A stretch of DNA of 64,000 bases from CAWBLP01 sp963789495 (GCA_963789495.1 CAWBLP010000015.1:1-64000); one strand, 5' to 3'; positions 1-8,400 are shown, counted from the stretch's first letter. Translations and numbers: made by a program. Notes: generated from the letters alone by a model not told the origin.

Positions 1-498
1 TGACCGTTGCCCAATCGCGATATCCGATGGACCGGATGCGGTGGGGATCGCCAACGAACCAGTTCCAGGCATCGGCGCAGGCGCGGAGGATGGCCTCGTA
101 GCTATCCCAGACCCCGGCGGAGAGCTTGTTGCCGCGGAGGTATTGCCAGACATTCTCCATCGGGTTCAGTTCCGGCGCGTAGGGCGGCAGATGCAGCGGC
201 ACGATGTTGCCTGGCAGGATGAGTTCGCCGCCGGTCTGATGCCATCCAGCGCCATCGCAGATCAGCACGGCGATCGCACCGGGAGCGACCTGCTCGCTGA
301 TCTCGGCGAGATGGAGGTTCATGCATTCGGTGTTGGCGGCCGGTGTGATGACCGCCGCGCCGACCGCGCGGGCCGGGCAGATCGCGCCGAACAGGTAGGC
401 GGTGTCGTGGCGGTTATCACGCACCATCGGCGGGCGGGAGCCTATCGGCGCCCAGACATAGCTGAGCGAGCCCTTCTGTCCGACCCTGGCTTCGTCCT
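1..498 (-). pseudogene. IS630-family transposase, C-terminal half (split by IS110, runs off window)
   Basis: Reading the minus strand from about 498 down to base 1 gives the catalytic half of an IS630-family DDE transposase. It begins DEARVGQKG, contains CDGAGWH and ends with NPMENVW and a conserved tail, so the D, D and E of the catalytic triad are all visible. No stop codon appears before the window edge. The N-terminal half lies at 2004-2569 on the same strand. Joining the two halves by removing the IS110 element restores WFQ-DEAR in frame, so this was one gene before the insertion. The split copy cannot make an intact transposase. Confidence 0.85.
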
Positions 499-789
499 TA
501 CATGAGGGTTCGCTTGTCAATGGTTTCTGGGATGGCACCTCCTGTTTCACGCTCATCGTGGTGAGGCACGCTTGGGCCCGGGGCGGTCCTGTATCGCAGC
601 GACTGCTGCGTCACCTTACATGCGGTCGGGGCCGTAGAGGCGCCCGCACCATAATGCCTCTTGCACGAGGCTTTGCCCCAGTGAGACGCGACCCACCTGA
701 AACGCGGTAGCGCGGAGCTACCAAAGAAGAAGACGGTCGCGCTCCCCGTATCGCCGCTGACGGCTCCTCGCCTGCGGCAATCTGGTTGA
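499..789 (-). ncRNA. Candidate bridge/seek RNA region in the IS110 3' end
   Basis: This 290-base non-coding end lies downstream of the IS110 transposase on the same strand. It carries an internal copy of CCTTACATG (614-622) that matches the element's own terminus across the CT core (496-504), which is what a donor-binding guide would look like. It also has a clean hairpin, GGTAGC-GCGGA-GCTACC, at 706-722. A six-base GTCCTG at 586-591 matches the target across the core but is short enough to be chance. The RNA ends and fold were not computed. That IS110-family elements carry guide RNAs is established; this particular RNA is inferred. Confidence 0.45.
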
Positions 790-1929
790 TTATGCTGTGA
801 CTGCGGTCTCTGCGCTGAGCGTGCTGCCGTCGGGCACCACCCCGGTCTCCACGTAGCGCCACAGGGCGATCAGAAGCTTCCTTGCCATCGCCACAATCGC
901 GATCCGCCGCGTGCGCCCCTTCAGTGTGCCGACGCGCTCGCGGAACCACGTGGCCAGCGCGCTATCGGGCTGATAGCGCAACCACAACCAAGCAAGCTGG
1001 ATCATAGTCGTGCGTGCCCGAGGATTGCCTGCCCGGCTGATGTTCCGGTCGCGATCCATCCCGCCGCTCTGGTAGGGCATCGGTGTGATGCCGACATAGC
1101 TGGCGAGCTGACGGCGGTTGGCGAAAGAACGGTAGAACACCTCGCGGACCAACACGGCTGCGAAGTTTTCGCCAACACCGCGGATCCTCTGTAGAGCGAT
1201 GATCTTGCTAACCACCGTGTCGGCCGCCTCTGTTTCTTCCAGAATTTTGGCACGGTCAGCCTCCAGTTCGCGAATCAACTCCAATACCAGGGTGAGCCGC
1301 CGGCGGAGCCGATCAAGCTCGATCCGCAACAACTGCGGAAGAGCACGTCCATCACCCGTTCGCAGCTCTGCTACGTCGCGCTCCCAAGAGCGCAGTGACG
1401 GCCTTCCCCGGATACCCTGCGTGAACAGCAGCGCTTCGATCCTGTTCTCGATGCGCAGCTTGTCTTGCACGAGGTGTTCGCGCTCGCGGTGAGGACGCTT
1501 GGCGTCCTCCTCGTCCGGCGAGGGTACGCGCACCATGCTGCACACCTGGCGATCGCCGCCCAGCCAGGCGGCAAGCACGCGAAGCATGCCCTCGGCATCG
1601 AGCCGGTCAGTCTTGGCCCGCCGGGCACGGCGGTTCACCAGAATGCTGGTCGGCTCGAGCACGTAGGCGACGACGCCATGTGCCGTCAGCAGTCGATGCA
1701 GCCAGAACCCATCCCGTCCTGCTTCGAAACAGCACGCCACATCCGCGGGGCCGCCCAGCTTGGCTGAGGCGCGCGACCGAACCTCAGCGATGACCCTGAG
1801 CAGCGCGGCCGTGTCGCCGCCCTCCAGGCGATGCAGCCGCAACTTCTCAGTATTTGGCAGGCGTGCAGCAACAAGCCACGAAGCAACGCTGAGTTCGATC
1901 GAGACGTATACGATGTTTTCGGACGGCAT
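790..1929 (-). CDS. IS110-family transposase (bridge-RNA-type recombinase)
   Basis: This is a 379-residue IS110-family recombinase. The N-terminal RuvC-like domain shows VSIELS near residue 10, FEAGRDGFW near 69 and KTDRLDAEG near 106. The first acidic residue of the usual DEDD set appears as glutamate. The C-terminal Transposase_20 domain has IRGVGENFAAVLVRE, then YQSGGMDRD with the serine expected to attack DNA, then AGNPRAR. The length is normal and the frame is open, so the protein could be active. The start is the ATG at 1929, 74 bases inside the element end. It would cut and rejoin DNA using a guide RNA from the element's non-coding end. Confidence 0.9.
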   Translation of the reverse strand: MPSENIVYVSIELSVASWLVAARLPNTEKLRLHRLEGGDTAALLRVIAEVRSRASAKLGGPADVACCFEAGRDGFWLHRLLTAHGVVAYVLEPTSILVNRRARRAKTDRLDAEGMLRVLAAWLGGDRQVCSMVRVPSPDEEDAKRPHREREHLVQDKLRIENRIEALLFTQGIRGRPSLRSWERDVAELRTGDGRALPQLLRIELDRLRRRLTLVLELIRELEADRAKILEETEAADTVVSKIIALQRIRGVGENFAAVLVREVFYRSFANRRQLASYVGITPMPYQSGGMDRDRNISRAGNPRARTTMIQLAWLWLRYQPDSALATWFRERVGTLKGRTRRIAIVAMARKLLIALWRYVETGVVPDGSTLSAETAVTA

Positions 1930-2003
1930 GGCAGGCTCCCTGGTTTATTGCGGACCCTACCAGTGTTGCCAAGCAGCCGGGGCGATGTCCTGCCTCATAG
2001 CAT

Positions 2004-2569
2004 CTGGAACCACAGCTCAACGGGCGTCCCGGACCATGTGGCATGCAAGGCTTGCTTCAGGCTGGTACTGAAGTTTTTTTAAAAGCCTGCTGCGCCGCGA
2101 CATCCTTCTTCGGGTGATACGGACGCGGCTGCAGCCGGGTCAGCTTCAGCTTGCGCAGCCACTTGCCGATCGTGCGGTCCGGTACCGTGACTGCGAAGCG
2201 CCGTGCCACTTCCGCACGCAGATCAACGCAACGCCAACGGACCACCTTGTGAACCTGCGGATCGGGGCCGTTGACCACCAGCTCCCGCAGCTCGGCCATC
2301 TGCCCCGGGGTCAATTTAGCCGCGGCGCCCGGCGCCTTGCGCGACACCAAACCGTCGACGCCGCTGACGTTGTATCGATGGACCCAATCGCGCAGTGTTT
2401 GCCGATCCATGCCGGATTGGCGTGCCGCATCAAGCCGTGTGGCGCCATCCAGCACCATGGCAATAGCCAGCAAACGCCGCGCCCGCGCTGCATCGGAGGT
2501 TCCCGCTGCGATCGACCGCAGCTCCGCCGAGCTGTGCTCCTCGCGGGTGATCGCAACTGCCGCACTCAT
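2004..2569 (-). pseudogene. IS630-family transposase, N-terminal half (interrupted by IS110)
   Basis: The zero frame from ATG 2569 gives a 170-residue helix-turn-helix protein (ITREEHSSAELRS, then SGMDRQTLRDWVHRYN) that stops at 2057 soon after an A7C run. Slipping back one base at that run continues as NFSTSLKQALHATW and VELWFQ up to the IS110 junction, where the DDE half at 1-496 takes over. The two-frame layout matches IS630 members that make full transposase by frameshifting. The gene is now split by IS110. The outer IS630 end was not located because its partner lies off the window. Confidence 0.8.
2073..2080 (-). promoter_or_regulatory. Possible programmed -1 frameshift site (A7C) in the IS630 gene
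   Basis: On the minus strand the sequence reads TTT AAA AAA ACT in the zero frame. A -1 slip on the seven-A run gives AAA AAA AAC TTC, which re-enters the conserved IS630 frame. Without slippage the protein ends 7 codons later. It could instead be a one-base deletion from an ancestral A8 run. Confidence 0.45.
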
Positions 2570-2894
2570 ACCGCTCTCCTGTTCAGGGAATCGTCAACCC
2601 TGGCAGAGCGAATTGTACTTTCACCAGGTTGGGAATCGGGCGTGAGTTGGACTCAGCGGCGGTTGGTATTACTCATCCATGGTTGATGGGCGGCATGTTT
2701 GGTGGACGAACGAGGATATTGCCGGAACCGCGCTGTGGCGAGATCGCCAGCCTGCTCAATGGCATCGTTTCACTTGGGGCGTTCGTGGACTTTGATCGGC
2801 AAGTTGCCACTTCTTGCGCTCAGTTGCGTTGTCGAAATCCACCCCCCATAAACAACTGGACGGGCGCGGCAGACTGGACAATCGGTTCTGGGGG
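2570..2894. other. Non-coding island DNA between IS630 and the integrase
   Basis: This 325-base stretch holds the 5' flank and terminus of the IS630 copy (a motif around 2600-2625, gagcgaattgtactttcacc, is the likely end) and the sequence downstream of the integrase stop. I see no convincing gene, no tRNA fragment that would mark a second attachment site, and no strong terminator. Confidence 0.5.
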
Positions 2895-4181
2895 TCACAC
2901 CATTTCCCCGATGCGTTGGTGAACCCAGACCTCTTCGGGTTCCCCGAATTCGTTGGGTCGCATCTCGACCCGCTCGATCAGGCGGAGATATTGCATCGAC
3001 AAGGCTTGCAGCGCGTCCTTTACGTCGTTCCGATAACGGGCGGTGTTATAGCGACCGGCCAACTCCGTGTAGATCGTTGCGTGATTCAAGGCAGCTTCGA
3101 CGACGTAGGGCGGGATGTCAGATTCCCCCATCATGCTCGCCCCAGTTCGCCGTAGATCGTGCCTGTGCCAGCCGGTTGTCCCAGACGCTCTAAAGATCGC
3201 TTTCTGGGCGCGATCCCAGTTACCGAGCAGTGTTCCACTTTCGCTGGCAAATACCAGCGATTGTGGTTCGGGATCGTCGTCGCCCTTGACCCAGCGCAGC
3301 AGCCCCACCGCATCCCAACTGAGCGGGATCACGACCGGCTTGCGTGGTTTTGTCCTGCGCTTTCTCCCCCGTGTATCCTTCGTTCGTTGCGGCGGGATTG
3401 TCCACGTGTGCTGTTCCAGATCAATCTCAGCCCATGTCGCTCCCGCCGCCTCGTTCAGCCTCGCCAAAGTCAGCAGGATGAACAACATCACCGTTGCATG
3501 GGGGGATCGCCCTGAGCGCAAGACGGGAAGCAACCGCCGGAGTTCATCATGTGTCAACACGCGGTCGCGTTGCGGAACGCCCTGTTCAGGGCTTACAGCC
3601 TTCAGACCGACGGGCGCGTAATCCCGTAGAACTGCCCATGAGATGACTGGCCGAAGCGCGCGGATCGCGTTGTGCGCCGCATGCTGCGATCCGCCGTATG
3701 CATCCGCCTCTCGGATGATGTCGCTCGCCTTCATCTCGCGCACCGGCTCGGACATCAGATTGCCAAACACGCGCTCGACCCGCTTTCGACCCGATCCGGT
3801 AGACCACGTCTTCGGCGGATCGCCGGACCGTTCGTATTCGGCGACCAACGCTCCCAACGTGCCGATACCAGCCCGCAGTTCGGCTCCTGCGACCCGCTTC
3901 GCCCGCCTCTCGGCAATCGGGTCATAACCACCCTCGACCTGCGCGCGAAGTGACCGCGCCGCCTTGCGAGCGGCAGGCGGTGTCATCGTCGGCAGGCGAC
4001 CCAGCACGAACCGGCGCAGCCGCCCGCTCGGATCGCGCATCCGGAGGCTCCACGCCTGCACACCGGACGGGCTGACACCGAGTTCCAGCCCGCGATGATC
4101 GTCGTCGGGAACTTCAACTCGCTTCCCGGTGAGGGCGGCTCGTGCCGTGGCGTCCGCGATGTTGTCCGCCGTCATCTTCAT
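2895..4181 (-). CDS. Tyrosine-type integrase (P4-like, tRNA-associated)
   Basis: This is a 428-residue site-specific recombinase with an N-terminal DUF4102-type arm-binding domain (GLELGVSPSGVQAWSLRM, then RFVLGRLPTMTPPAARKAA). The C-terminal catalytic domain has LARLNEAAGATW (first Arg), HRHDLRRTGAS (His-x-x-Arg), LNHAT and the active tyrosine in GRYNTARY. The chosen ATG at 4181 follows TACGGAGG at good spacing; an upstream in-frame start at 4211 lacks a ribosome site. The gene lies 145 bases from the 3' end of tRNA-Met, the usual place for an integrase of a tRNA-borne island. The island should therefore extend leftwards beyond the window. Confidence 0.9.
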   Translation of the reverse strand: MKMTADNIADATARAALTGKRVEVPDDDHRGLELGVSPSGVQAWSLRMRDPSGRLRRFVLGRLPTMTPPAARKAARSLRAQVEGGYDPIAERRAKRVAGAELRAGIGTLGALVAEYERSGDPPKTWSTGSGRKRVERVFGNLMSEPVREMKASDIIREADAYGGSQHAAHNAIRALRPVISWAVLRDYAPVGLKAVSPEQGVPQRDRVLTHDELRRLLPVLRSGRSPHATVMLFILLTLARLNEAAGATWAEIDLEQHTWTIPPQRTKDTRGRKRRTKPRKPVVIPLSWDAVGLLRWVKGDDDPEPQSLVFASESGTLLGNWDRAQKAIFRASGTTGWHRHDLRRTGASMMGESDIPPYVVEAALNHATIYTELAGRYNTARYRNDVKDALQALSMQYLRLIERVEMRPNEFGEPEEVWVHQRIGEMV

Positions 4182-4326
4182 GGTGCGCCTCCGTAGGCAC
4201 ACTATAGGCACAGAATTTCTCGGATTGGCAGCACGTTCGGGGTGGGATTGGGTCTACACGGCGGCGCTTACAGAGAGCCATATAGCCGGAAATCAAGAGA
4301 TTACGTGGCACGGGCACGGGTTCGGA

Positions 4327-4401
4327 TGGTAGCGGCGGGCGGATTTGAACCACCGACCAAGGGATTATGATTCCCCTGCTCTACCGCTGAGCTACGCCGC
4401 C
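4327..4401 (-). tRNA. tRNA-Met (CAT), probable island attachment site
   Basis: The minus strand folds as a complete tRNA. It has a 7-bp acceptor stem (GGCGGCG with CGCCGCT), D stem GCTC/GAGC, anticodon stem GGGGA/TCCCT with loop ATCATAA (anticodon CAT), and T stem GGTGG/CCGCC with loop TTCAAAT. ACCA follows the acceptor stem, so CCA is encoded. It resembles alphaproteobacterial elongator Met tRNA; tRNA-Ile with a modified CAT anticodon is less likely. Its 3' end faces the integrase. Confidence 0.93.
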
Positions 4402-4472
4402 ATCCGATCCGGGAGGCGCGGGAGATAGCCCCGCCACCCCCAGGCGTCAACCGCCCCGATCAACCACCCGAA

Positions 4473-5546
4473 TCAACCGCCACCAGGCCGACAGATGAAT
4501 CCACCGCCCAACACTCGGTCGCCGTCGTACCACACGCAGGCCTGCCCCGGCGCGGGCAGCGCGGGCGCATCCAGACGCACCTCGGCCCCGCCCTCGGTCG
4601 GGCGCACCAGGGCCGGGTGAGGCGCCTCCCGGGCGCGCAGCTTCACCATGCAGCGCAGCCACTCCGCGGGCGGCTCCACCAGCCAGTTCACCTCGCGCAG
4701 CGACACGGCACGCACGCCAACACTGCGCGGTCCCACGACGATGCGGCGGCTTCCCGGCTCGGTCGCCACCACCACCATGCGCTCGCCGCCATGGGTTGCC
4801 GCAGCGCCCAGTCCGCGCGCCTGACCCACCGTGTAGCGCATGATCCCGTCATGCCGCCCCAGCACCTGTCCGTCGCGACTCACGATCTCTCCCGGCGCAT
4901 CGGCATCCGGGCGCAGACGCGCGACGATGTCGGTATAGCGGCCGGATGGGACGAAGCAGATGTCCTGGCTGTCCGGCTTCTCTGCCACCGCCAGGCCCAG
5001 CCGGCCAGCTTCGGCCCGCACCGCCGCCTTGTCCCGCATGCCGCCCAGCGGGAACAGACTGAAAGCGAGCTGATCCCGCGTTGTGGCGAACAGGAACCAG
5101 CTCTGGTCCCGCGCGGGATCGGCGGCGCGATGCAGTTCCGGTCCGCCGGGCCCGTCCACCCGGCGCACGTAATGGCCGGTCGCCAGCCGTTCGGCGCCCA
5201 GCCCGCGGGCCAGCGCCGCCAGGTCGGTGAACTTCACGGTCTGGTTGCAGCGCACGCAGGGCACCGGGGTCTCGCCCGCGGCATAGCTATCGGCGAAGTC
5301 GGCCATCACGGCCTTGGCGAACCGGTCCTCGGCGTCGATCACATAATGCGGGATGCCCAGCCGATCGGCGACGCGACGCGCATCCATGATGTCCTGCCCG
5401 GCGCAGCAGGCGCCCTTCCGCCCGCTCGCCGCGCCATGGTCGTAGAGCTGCAATGTGACGCCGATCACCTCGTGTCCGGCCTCGTGCAGCAGTCCGGCAA
5501 CGGTGGAGCTGTCCACGCCGCCGGACATCGCAACGACGACGCGCAC
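4473..5546 (-). CDS. mnmA: tRNA-specific 2-thiouridylase MnmA
   Basis: This 357-residue enzyme thiolates U34 of tRNA(Lys, Glu, Gln) using sulfur passed from a cysteine desulfurase. The N-terminal PP-loop is MSGGVDSSTVAGLL. The catalytic cysteine is in PCVRCNQTVKF near residue 98 and the second cysteine is in DSQDICFVPSGRY near residue 197. RYTVGQARGLG and the C-terminal beta-barrel are also present, and the length is normal. It is the last gene of the cysE-iscR-desulfurase-desulfurase-ferredoxin run on the minus strand, only 4 bases after the ferredoxin stop, so sulfur donor and acceptor are encoded together. Confidence 0.95.
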   Translation of the reverse strand: MRVVVAMSGGVDSSTVAGLLHEAGHEVIGVTLQLYDHGAASGRKGACCAGQDIMDARRVADRLGIPHYVIDAEDRFAKAVMADFADSYAAGETPVPCVRCNQTVKFTDLAALARGLGAERLATGHYVRRVDGPGGPELHRAADPARDQSWFLFATTRDQLAFSLFPLGGMRDKAAVRAEAGRLGLAVAEKPDSQDICFVPSGRYTDIVARLRPDADAPGEIVSRDGQVLGRHDGIMRYTVGQARGLGAAATHGGERMVVVATEPGSRRIVVGPRSVGVRAVSLREVNWLVEPPAEWLRCMVKLRAREAPHPALVRPTEGGAEVRLDAPALPAPGQACVWYDGDRVLGGGFICRPGGG

Positions 5547-5550
5547 GGCG

Positions 5551-5883
5551 CTAGTCGCCCATCATGTTGCGCGTGCCCGCGGGCAGCTTCACCACCAGCC
5601 CGTCCAGCGCCTCGGTCATCACGATCTGGCAGCCCAGGCGGGAGGTCTCCTCCAGCCCGAAGGCGAGGTCGAGCATGTCCTCCTCGTCCTCGGTCGGTTC
5701 GGCCAGCTTGCGGAACCAGGCCTGGTCCACGATCACATGGCAGGTGGAACAGGCGAGCGAGCCTTCGCAGGCGCCCTCGATATCCACGCCATGCTTGTGG
5801 GCGATCTCCAGCACCGAGAGGCCGAGCGGGGCATCGACCTCACGACGCGTGCCATCGCGCTCAATGAACGTCATCTTCGGCAT
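5551..5883 (-). CDS. [2Fe-2S] ferredoxin, adrenodoxin/Isc type
   Basis: This is a 110-residue ferredoxin. The cluster-binding cysteines appear as CEGSLACSTC followed by LGCQI, the C-x5-C-x2-C...C spacing of Isc-type vertebrate-like ferredoxins. The start ATG at 5883 (MPKMTFIERDG) fits the family; the frame stays open upstream, but that extension has no family match. In this operon it probably supplies electrons for Fe-S assembly. It sits between a cysteine desulfurase and mnmA with very short gaps. Confidence 0.92.
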   Translation of the reverse strand: MPKMTFIERDGTRREVDAPLGLSVLEIAHKHGVDIEGACEGSLACSTCHVIVDQAWFRKLAEPTEDEEDMLDLAFGLEETSRLGCQIVMTEALDGLVVKLPAGTRNMMGD

Positions 5884-5914
5884 CGTGCAGGGGTTCCGTT
5901 CAAGCCTTGACGGG

Positions 5915-7105
5915 TCAGGCGGTTGCGGTGGCCGGGGCGCCGGCATGGGCCGCAGCCAGTGCGGTCGCCGCGAAATCGATATCGGCCGGCGAGGTAAAGC
6001 GTCCAATCCCGATACGCAAGGTCCGTGCGGCGGCCTCGTCGGACAGACCCAGCGCGCGCAACACATAGGACGGCTCAATGGCGGCGGAGGAGCATGCCGA
6101 ACCGGTGGAGACGCACAGATCAGGCGTCCGCTGCATCAGCTCGATGGCGGTGACCGCAGGAAAGGTCAGGTTCAGGTTGCCCGGGATGCGGTCGGCCATG
6201 CTGCCATTCACCACCAGGCCGGGCAGGGCGTCGCGCATCTGTTGCAGCATGCGGTGACGCAAGGCGCCGATACGGGTGGCTTCCTCCGCCATCTCGGCCT
6301 GGGCCAGCCGGCACGCCTCGCCGAGTCCGACGATCAGGGGCGTGGGCAGGGTGCCGGAGCGCAGGCCGCGCTCCTGCCCGCCGCCGGAGAACAGCGGGGC
6401 CAGTCGCACGCGCGGCCGGCGGCGCACGAACAGCGCTCCCACGCCCTTCGGCCCATACAGCTTGTGTCCGCTGACCGAGGCCACGTCGACCTTCCAAGCG
6501 GTCAGATCAAGCGGAATTTTCCCCACCGCCTGGGCGATGTCGGTATGGAACAGCGCGCCGGCGTCCTTGGCGATCGCCGCCAGCGCCGGGATGTCCTGCA
6601 CCACGCCGATCTCGTTGTTCACCGCCATCACGCTGACCAGCAGCGTCGGTTCGGCGAGGGCCTCGCGCAGCACCTGCGGGTCGAGCAGCCCGTCCGGACG
6701 CACCGGCAGGAACACCGGCTCGAACCCTTCCGCTTGCAGATCCGCGACCGATTCCAGGACGCATTTGTGTTCGGTGGCCACGGTGATCACGCGGCGGCGG
6801 TCACCGCCCATCTGCCTTGCATGACGCGCCGCGCCCTTGATCGCGATGTTGTTGCTCTCGGTCGCGCCGGAGGTGAACACGATCTCCTTGGTATCGGCGC
6901 CAAGCAGGGACGCGACCTGGGCGCGGGCCTGCTCCACGGCGTGCTCCGCGGCGTTGCCCATGACGTGTTCGACGCTGTGCGGATTGCCGTATTGCTCGCT
7001 GAAGAACGGCAGCATGACGGCCAGGACGCGCGGGTCACATCGCGTGGTGGCCTGGTTGTCGAGGTAAACCGGGCGGTTCGGGGGCGGGGGGGCTGCGCGG
7101 GTCAT
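5915..7105 (-). CDS. iscS: Cysteine desulfurase (IscS-like)
   Basis: This 396-residue PLP enzyme takes sulfur from cysteine as an enzyme-bound persulfide. It shows YLDNQATTRCDPRV at the N terminus, ATEHKC, the PLP lysine in SGHKLYGPKG and the sulfur-carrying cysteine in STGSACSS near residue 335, and RIGIGRFT near the end. These are class I IscS features. It is followed by ferredoxin and mnmA and preceded by a second, more divergent desulfurase. It is likely the main donor for Fe-S assembly and tRNA thiolation. Confidence 0.93.
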   Translation of the reverse strand: MTRAAPPPPNRPVYLDNQATTRCDPRVLAVMLPFFSEQYGNPHSVEHVMGNAAEHAVEQARAQVASLLGADTKEIVFTSGATESNNIAIKGAARHARQMGGDRRRVITVATEHKCVLESVADLQAEGFEPVFLPVRPDGLLDPQVLREALAEPTLLVSVMAVNNEIGVVQDIPALAAIAKDAGALFHTDIAQAVGKIPLDLTAWKVDVASVSGHKLYGPKGVGALFVRRRPRVRLAPLFSGGGQERGLRSGTLPTPLIVGLGEACRLAQAEMAEEATRIGALRHRMLQQMRDALPGLVVNGSMADRIPGNLNLTFPAVTAIELMQRTPDLCVSTGSACSSAAIEPSYVLRALGLSDEAAARTLRIGIGRFTSPADIDFAATALAAAHAGAPATATA

Positions 7106-7121
7106 GCGATATTATGTGGTT

Positions 7122-8228
7122 TCACACGCCCTGCGTCGCCAAGGGGGAGGTGACCGTAGCACGCAGCCGCTCAGCCATGCGCCGATAGGCGGTCGCGAAG
7201 GCGTCCACGGCGTCCGCAGTGGCATTCCACGGCAGCGATACGCGAATCGCCTGGCCCGCGAGGTCCCCCAACCCCATCGCCTGCAACACGTGGCTGGCGG
7301 CCACCTTGCCTGAGCTGCAGGCTGCACCCGCGCTGACCGCCACGCCGTCCAGGTCCAAGGCGATGACCTGGGCGTCCGCGCGGACTCCCGGCAGTGCGAG
7401 GCAGGTGGTGTTGTCGAGGCGGTCCGCGCCGGCGCCACAGGGTATTGCGCCGCAGGCGAGTGCGGCCCGTTCGATTTGATCGCGCAGCCGGCCAAGATGA
7501 TCCGGTGCGGGTGCCTGAGCGGCCGCGGCAAAGCCGGCGATGGCGGCCAGCGGCGGGGTACCGCCTCGGCGTCCACGCTCCTGCCCGCCGCCCGCGATCA
7601 GCGGGGTCAGCGGGGCGAGCTCAGGTGCCAGCACCAAGGCGCCGGCGCCGCCGGGGCCGCCAAGTTTGTGGGATGACACGGCCAGACTGTGGGCGCGGAT
7701 GGCGTCCAGGTGCACCGGCAGGCGTCCCGCCGCCTGCACCGCGTCGACATGCAGCAGGGCGCCATAGCACCGACACAGGGAGGCGGCCGCGGCGATCGGT
7801 TGAATCACACCCGTCTCGTTATTAGCAAACATCAAACACACCAGGGCGGGTGGTCGCTGGGCCAACAGGGTGGACAAGCGCTCCAGATCGGCAATGCCTT
7901 GGCGATCGACCGGCAGAATTTCGGCGTCGGGCGCGGCCTGGCGGACGGCGTCGTGTTCCACCGCGCTGACGATAACGCGGCGGCCGAGAGAGAGGGCGTG
8001 GATGGCCAGTGCATCCGTTTCGGTGCCGCCGGAGGTGAAGACGAGATCGGCCGGACGAGCACCGAACTGTGCGGCGAGTGCCTCGCGCGCATCTTCGAGG
8101 ATCCGGCGGGCCGCGCGTCCGGCGGCATGGACTGAGGAGGGATTGCCGGTGACCGCGAGCGCGGCCATCATCGCCGCCTGCGCCGCGGGGCGAAGTGGCT
8201 CGCTGGCATTGGCGTCGAGGTAGTGCAT
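7122..8228 (-). CDS. Second cysteine desulfurase, NifS/IscS-related
   Basis: This is a 368-residue aminotransferase class V protein from MHYLDANASEPLRP to the stop 16 bases before the next desulfurase start. It has VEHDAVR where IscS has ATEHKC, the PLP lysine in SSHKLGGPGG, and a catalytic cysteine in SAGAACSSGK near residue 315. RVSLPWNATADAVD closes the domain. It is clearly a paralogue of its neighbour rather than a recent duplicate. Its role beside iscS is unknown; supplying sulfur to a different acceptor is a reasonable guess. The start at 8228 has only a weak ribosome site. Confidence 0.88.
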   Translation of the reverse strand: MHYLDANASEPLRPAAQAAMMAALAVTGNPSSVHAAGRAARRILEDAREALAAQFGARPADLVFTSGGTETDALAIHALSLGRRVIVSAVEHDAVRQAAPDAEILPVDRQGIADLERLSTLLAQRPPALVCLMFANNETGVIQPIAAAASLCRCYGALLHVDAVQAAGRLPVHLDAIRAHSLAVSSHKLGGPGGAGALVLAPELAPLTPLIAGGGQERGRRGGTPPLAAIAGFAAAAQAPAPDHLGRLRDQIERAALACGAIPCGAGADRLDNTTCLALPGVRADAQVIALDLDGVAVSAGAACSSGKVAASHVLQAMGLGDLAGQAIRVSLPWNATADAVDAFATAYRRMAERLRATVTSPLATQGV

Positions 8229-8239
8229 CAAGGAAGGAA

Positions 8240-8400
8240 GTTTCCGCCAGGCGCGTTGCCCGCGGCACCCCCAGCCATTCGGCTTGGAGTGGGCCGCAGG
8301 CCAGCGCCCACTCCCCACCCCGAAGATATATGGTTCCAAGGGCCGCGCCCCTGGCTGGGTGTCGAGGGGCAGCGCCCCTCGATGGGGGGGCGAAGGCAAA
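8240..8400. repeat. Composite hairpin repeat, copy 1 (intergenic)
   Basis: Between iscR and the second desulfurase the DNA holds three palindromes in a row: GGAGTGGGC with GCCCACTCC, an imperfect CCAAGGGC...GCCCCTGG, and GAGGGGC-AGC-GCCCCTC. The part from about 8326 to 8400 resembles 63628-63695 (gg-tCCAAGGGC, then GGGGCAGCGCC, then GATGGGGG). It lies inside an operon, so it may act as an RNA processing or attenuation element; that role is inferred. Confidence 0.75.

Larger units (their letters stand above)
497..2005 (-). mobile_element. IS110-family insertion sequence nested in an IS630 gene
   Basis: The element is about 1.5 kb and is bounded on both sides by CT: after ttcgtc at 497-498 and before ggaacc at 2004-2005. 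Removing it together with one CT rebuilds ttcgtcCTggaacc and joins the two IS630 halves in frame. There is no longer target duplication and no clear terminal inverted repeat, as expected for IS110-type recombination. The transposase is at 790-1929. The 5' non-coding end is only about 74 bp and the 3' end about 290 bp. The long 3' end is where IS1111-like members encode their guide (bridge/seek) RNA. Confidence 0.85.

Noticed and set aside
2570..4326. Second attachment site of the island
   Set aside because: No repeat of the tRNA 3' end could be found in the visible part of the island.
4617..7153. Long plus-strand frames over mnmA and the desulfurase genes
   Set aside because: These are high-GC antisense frames; the minus-strand products have complete family motifs.
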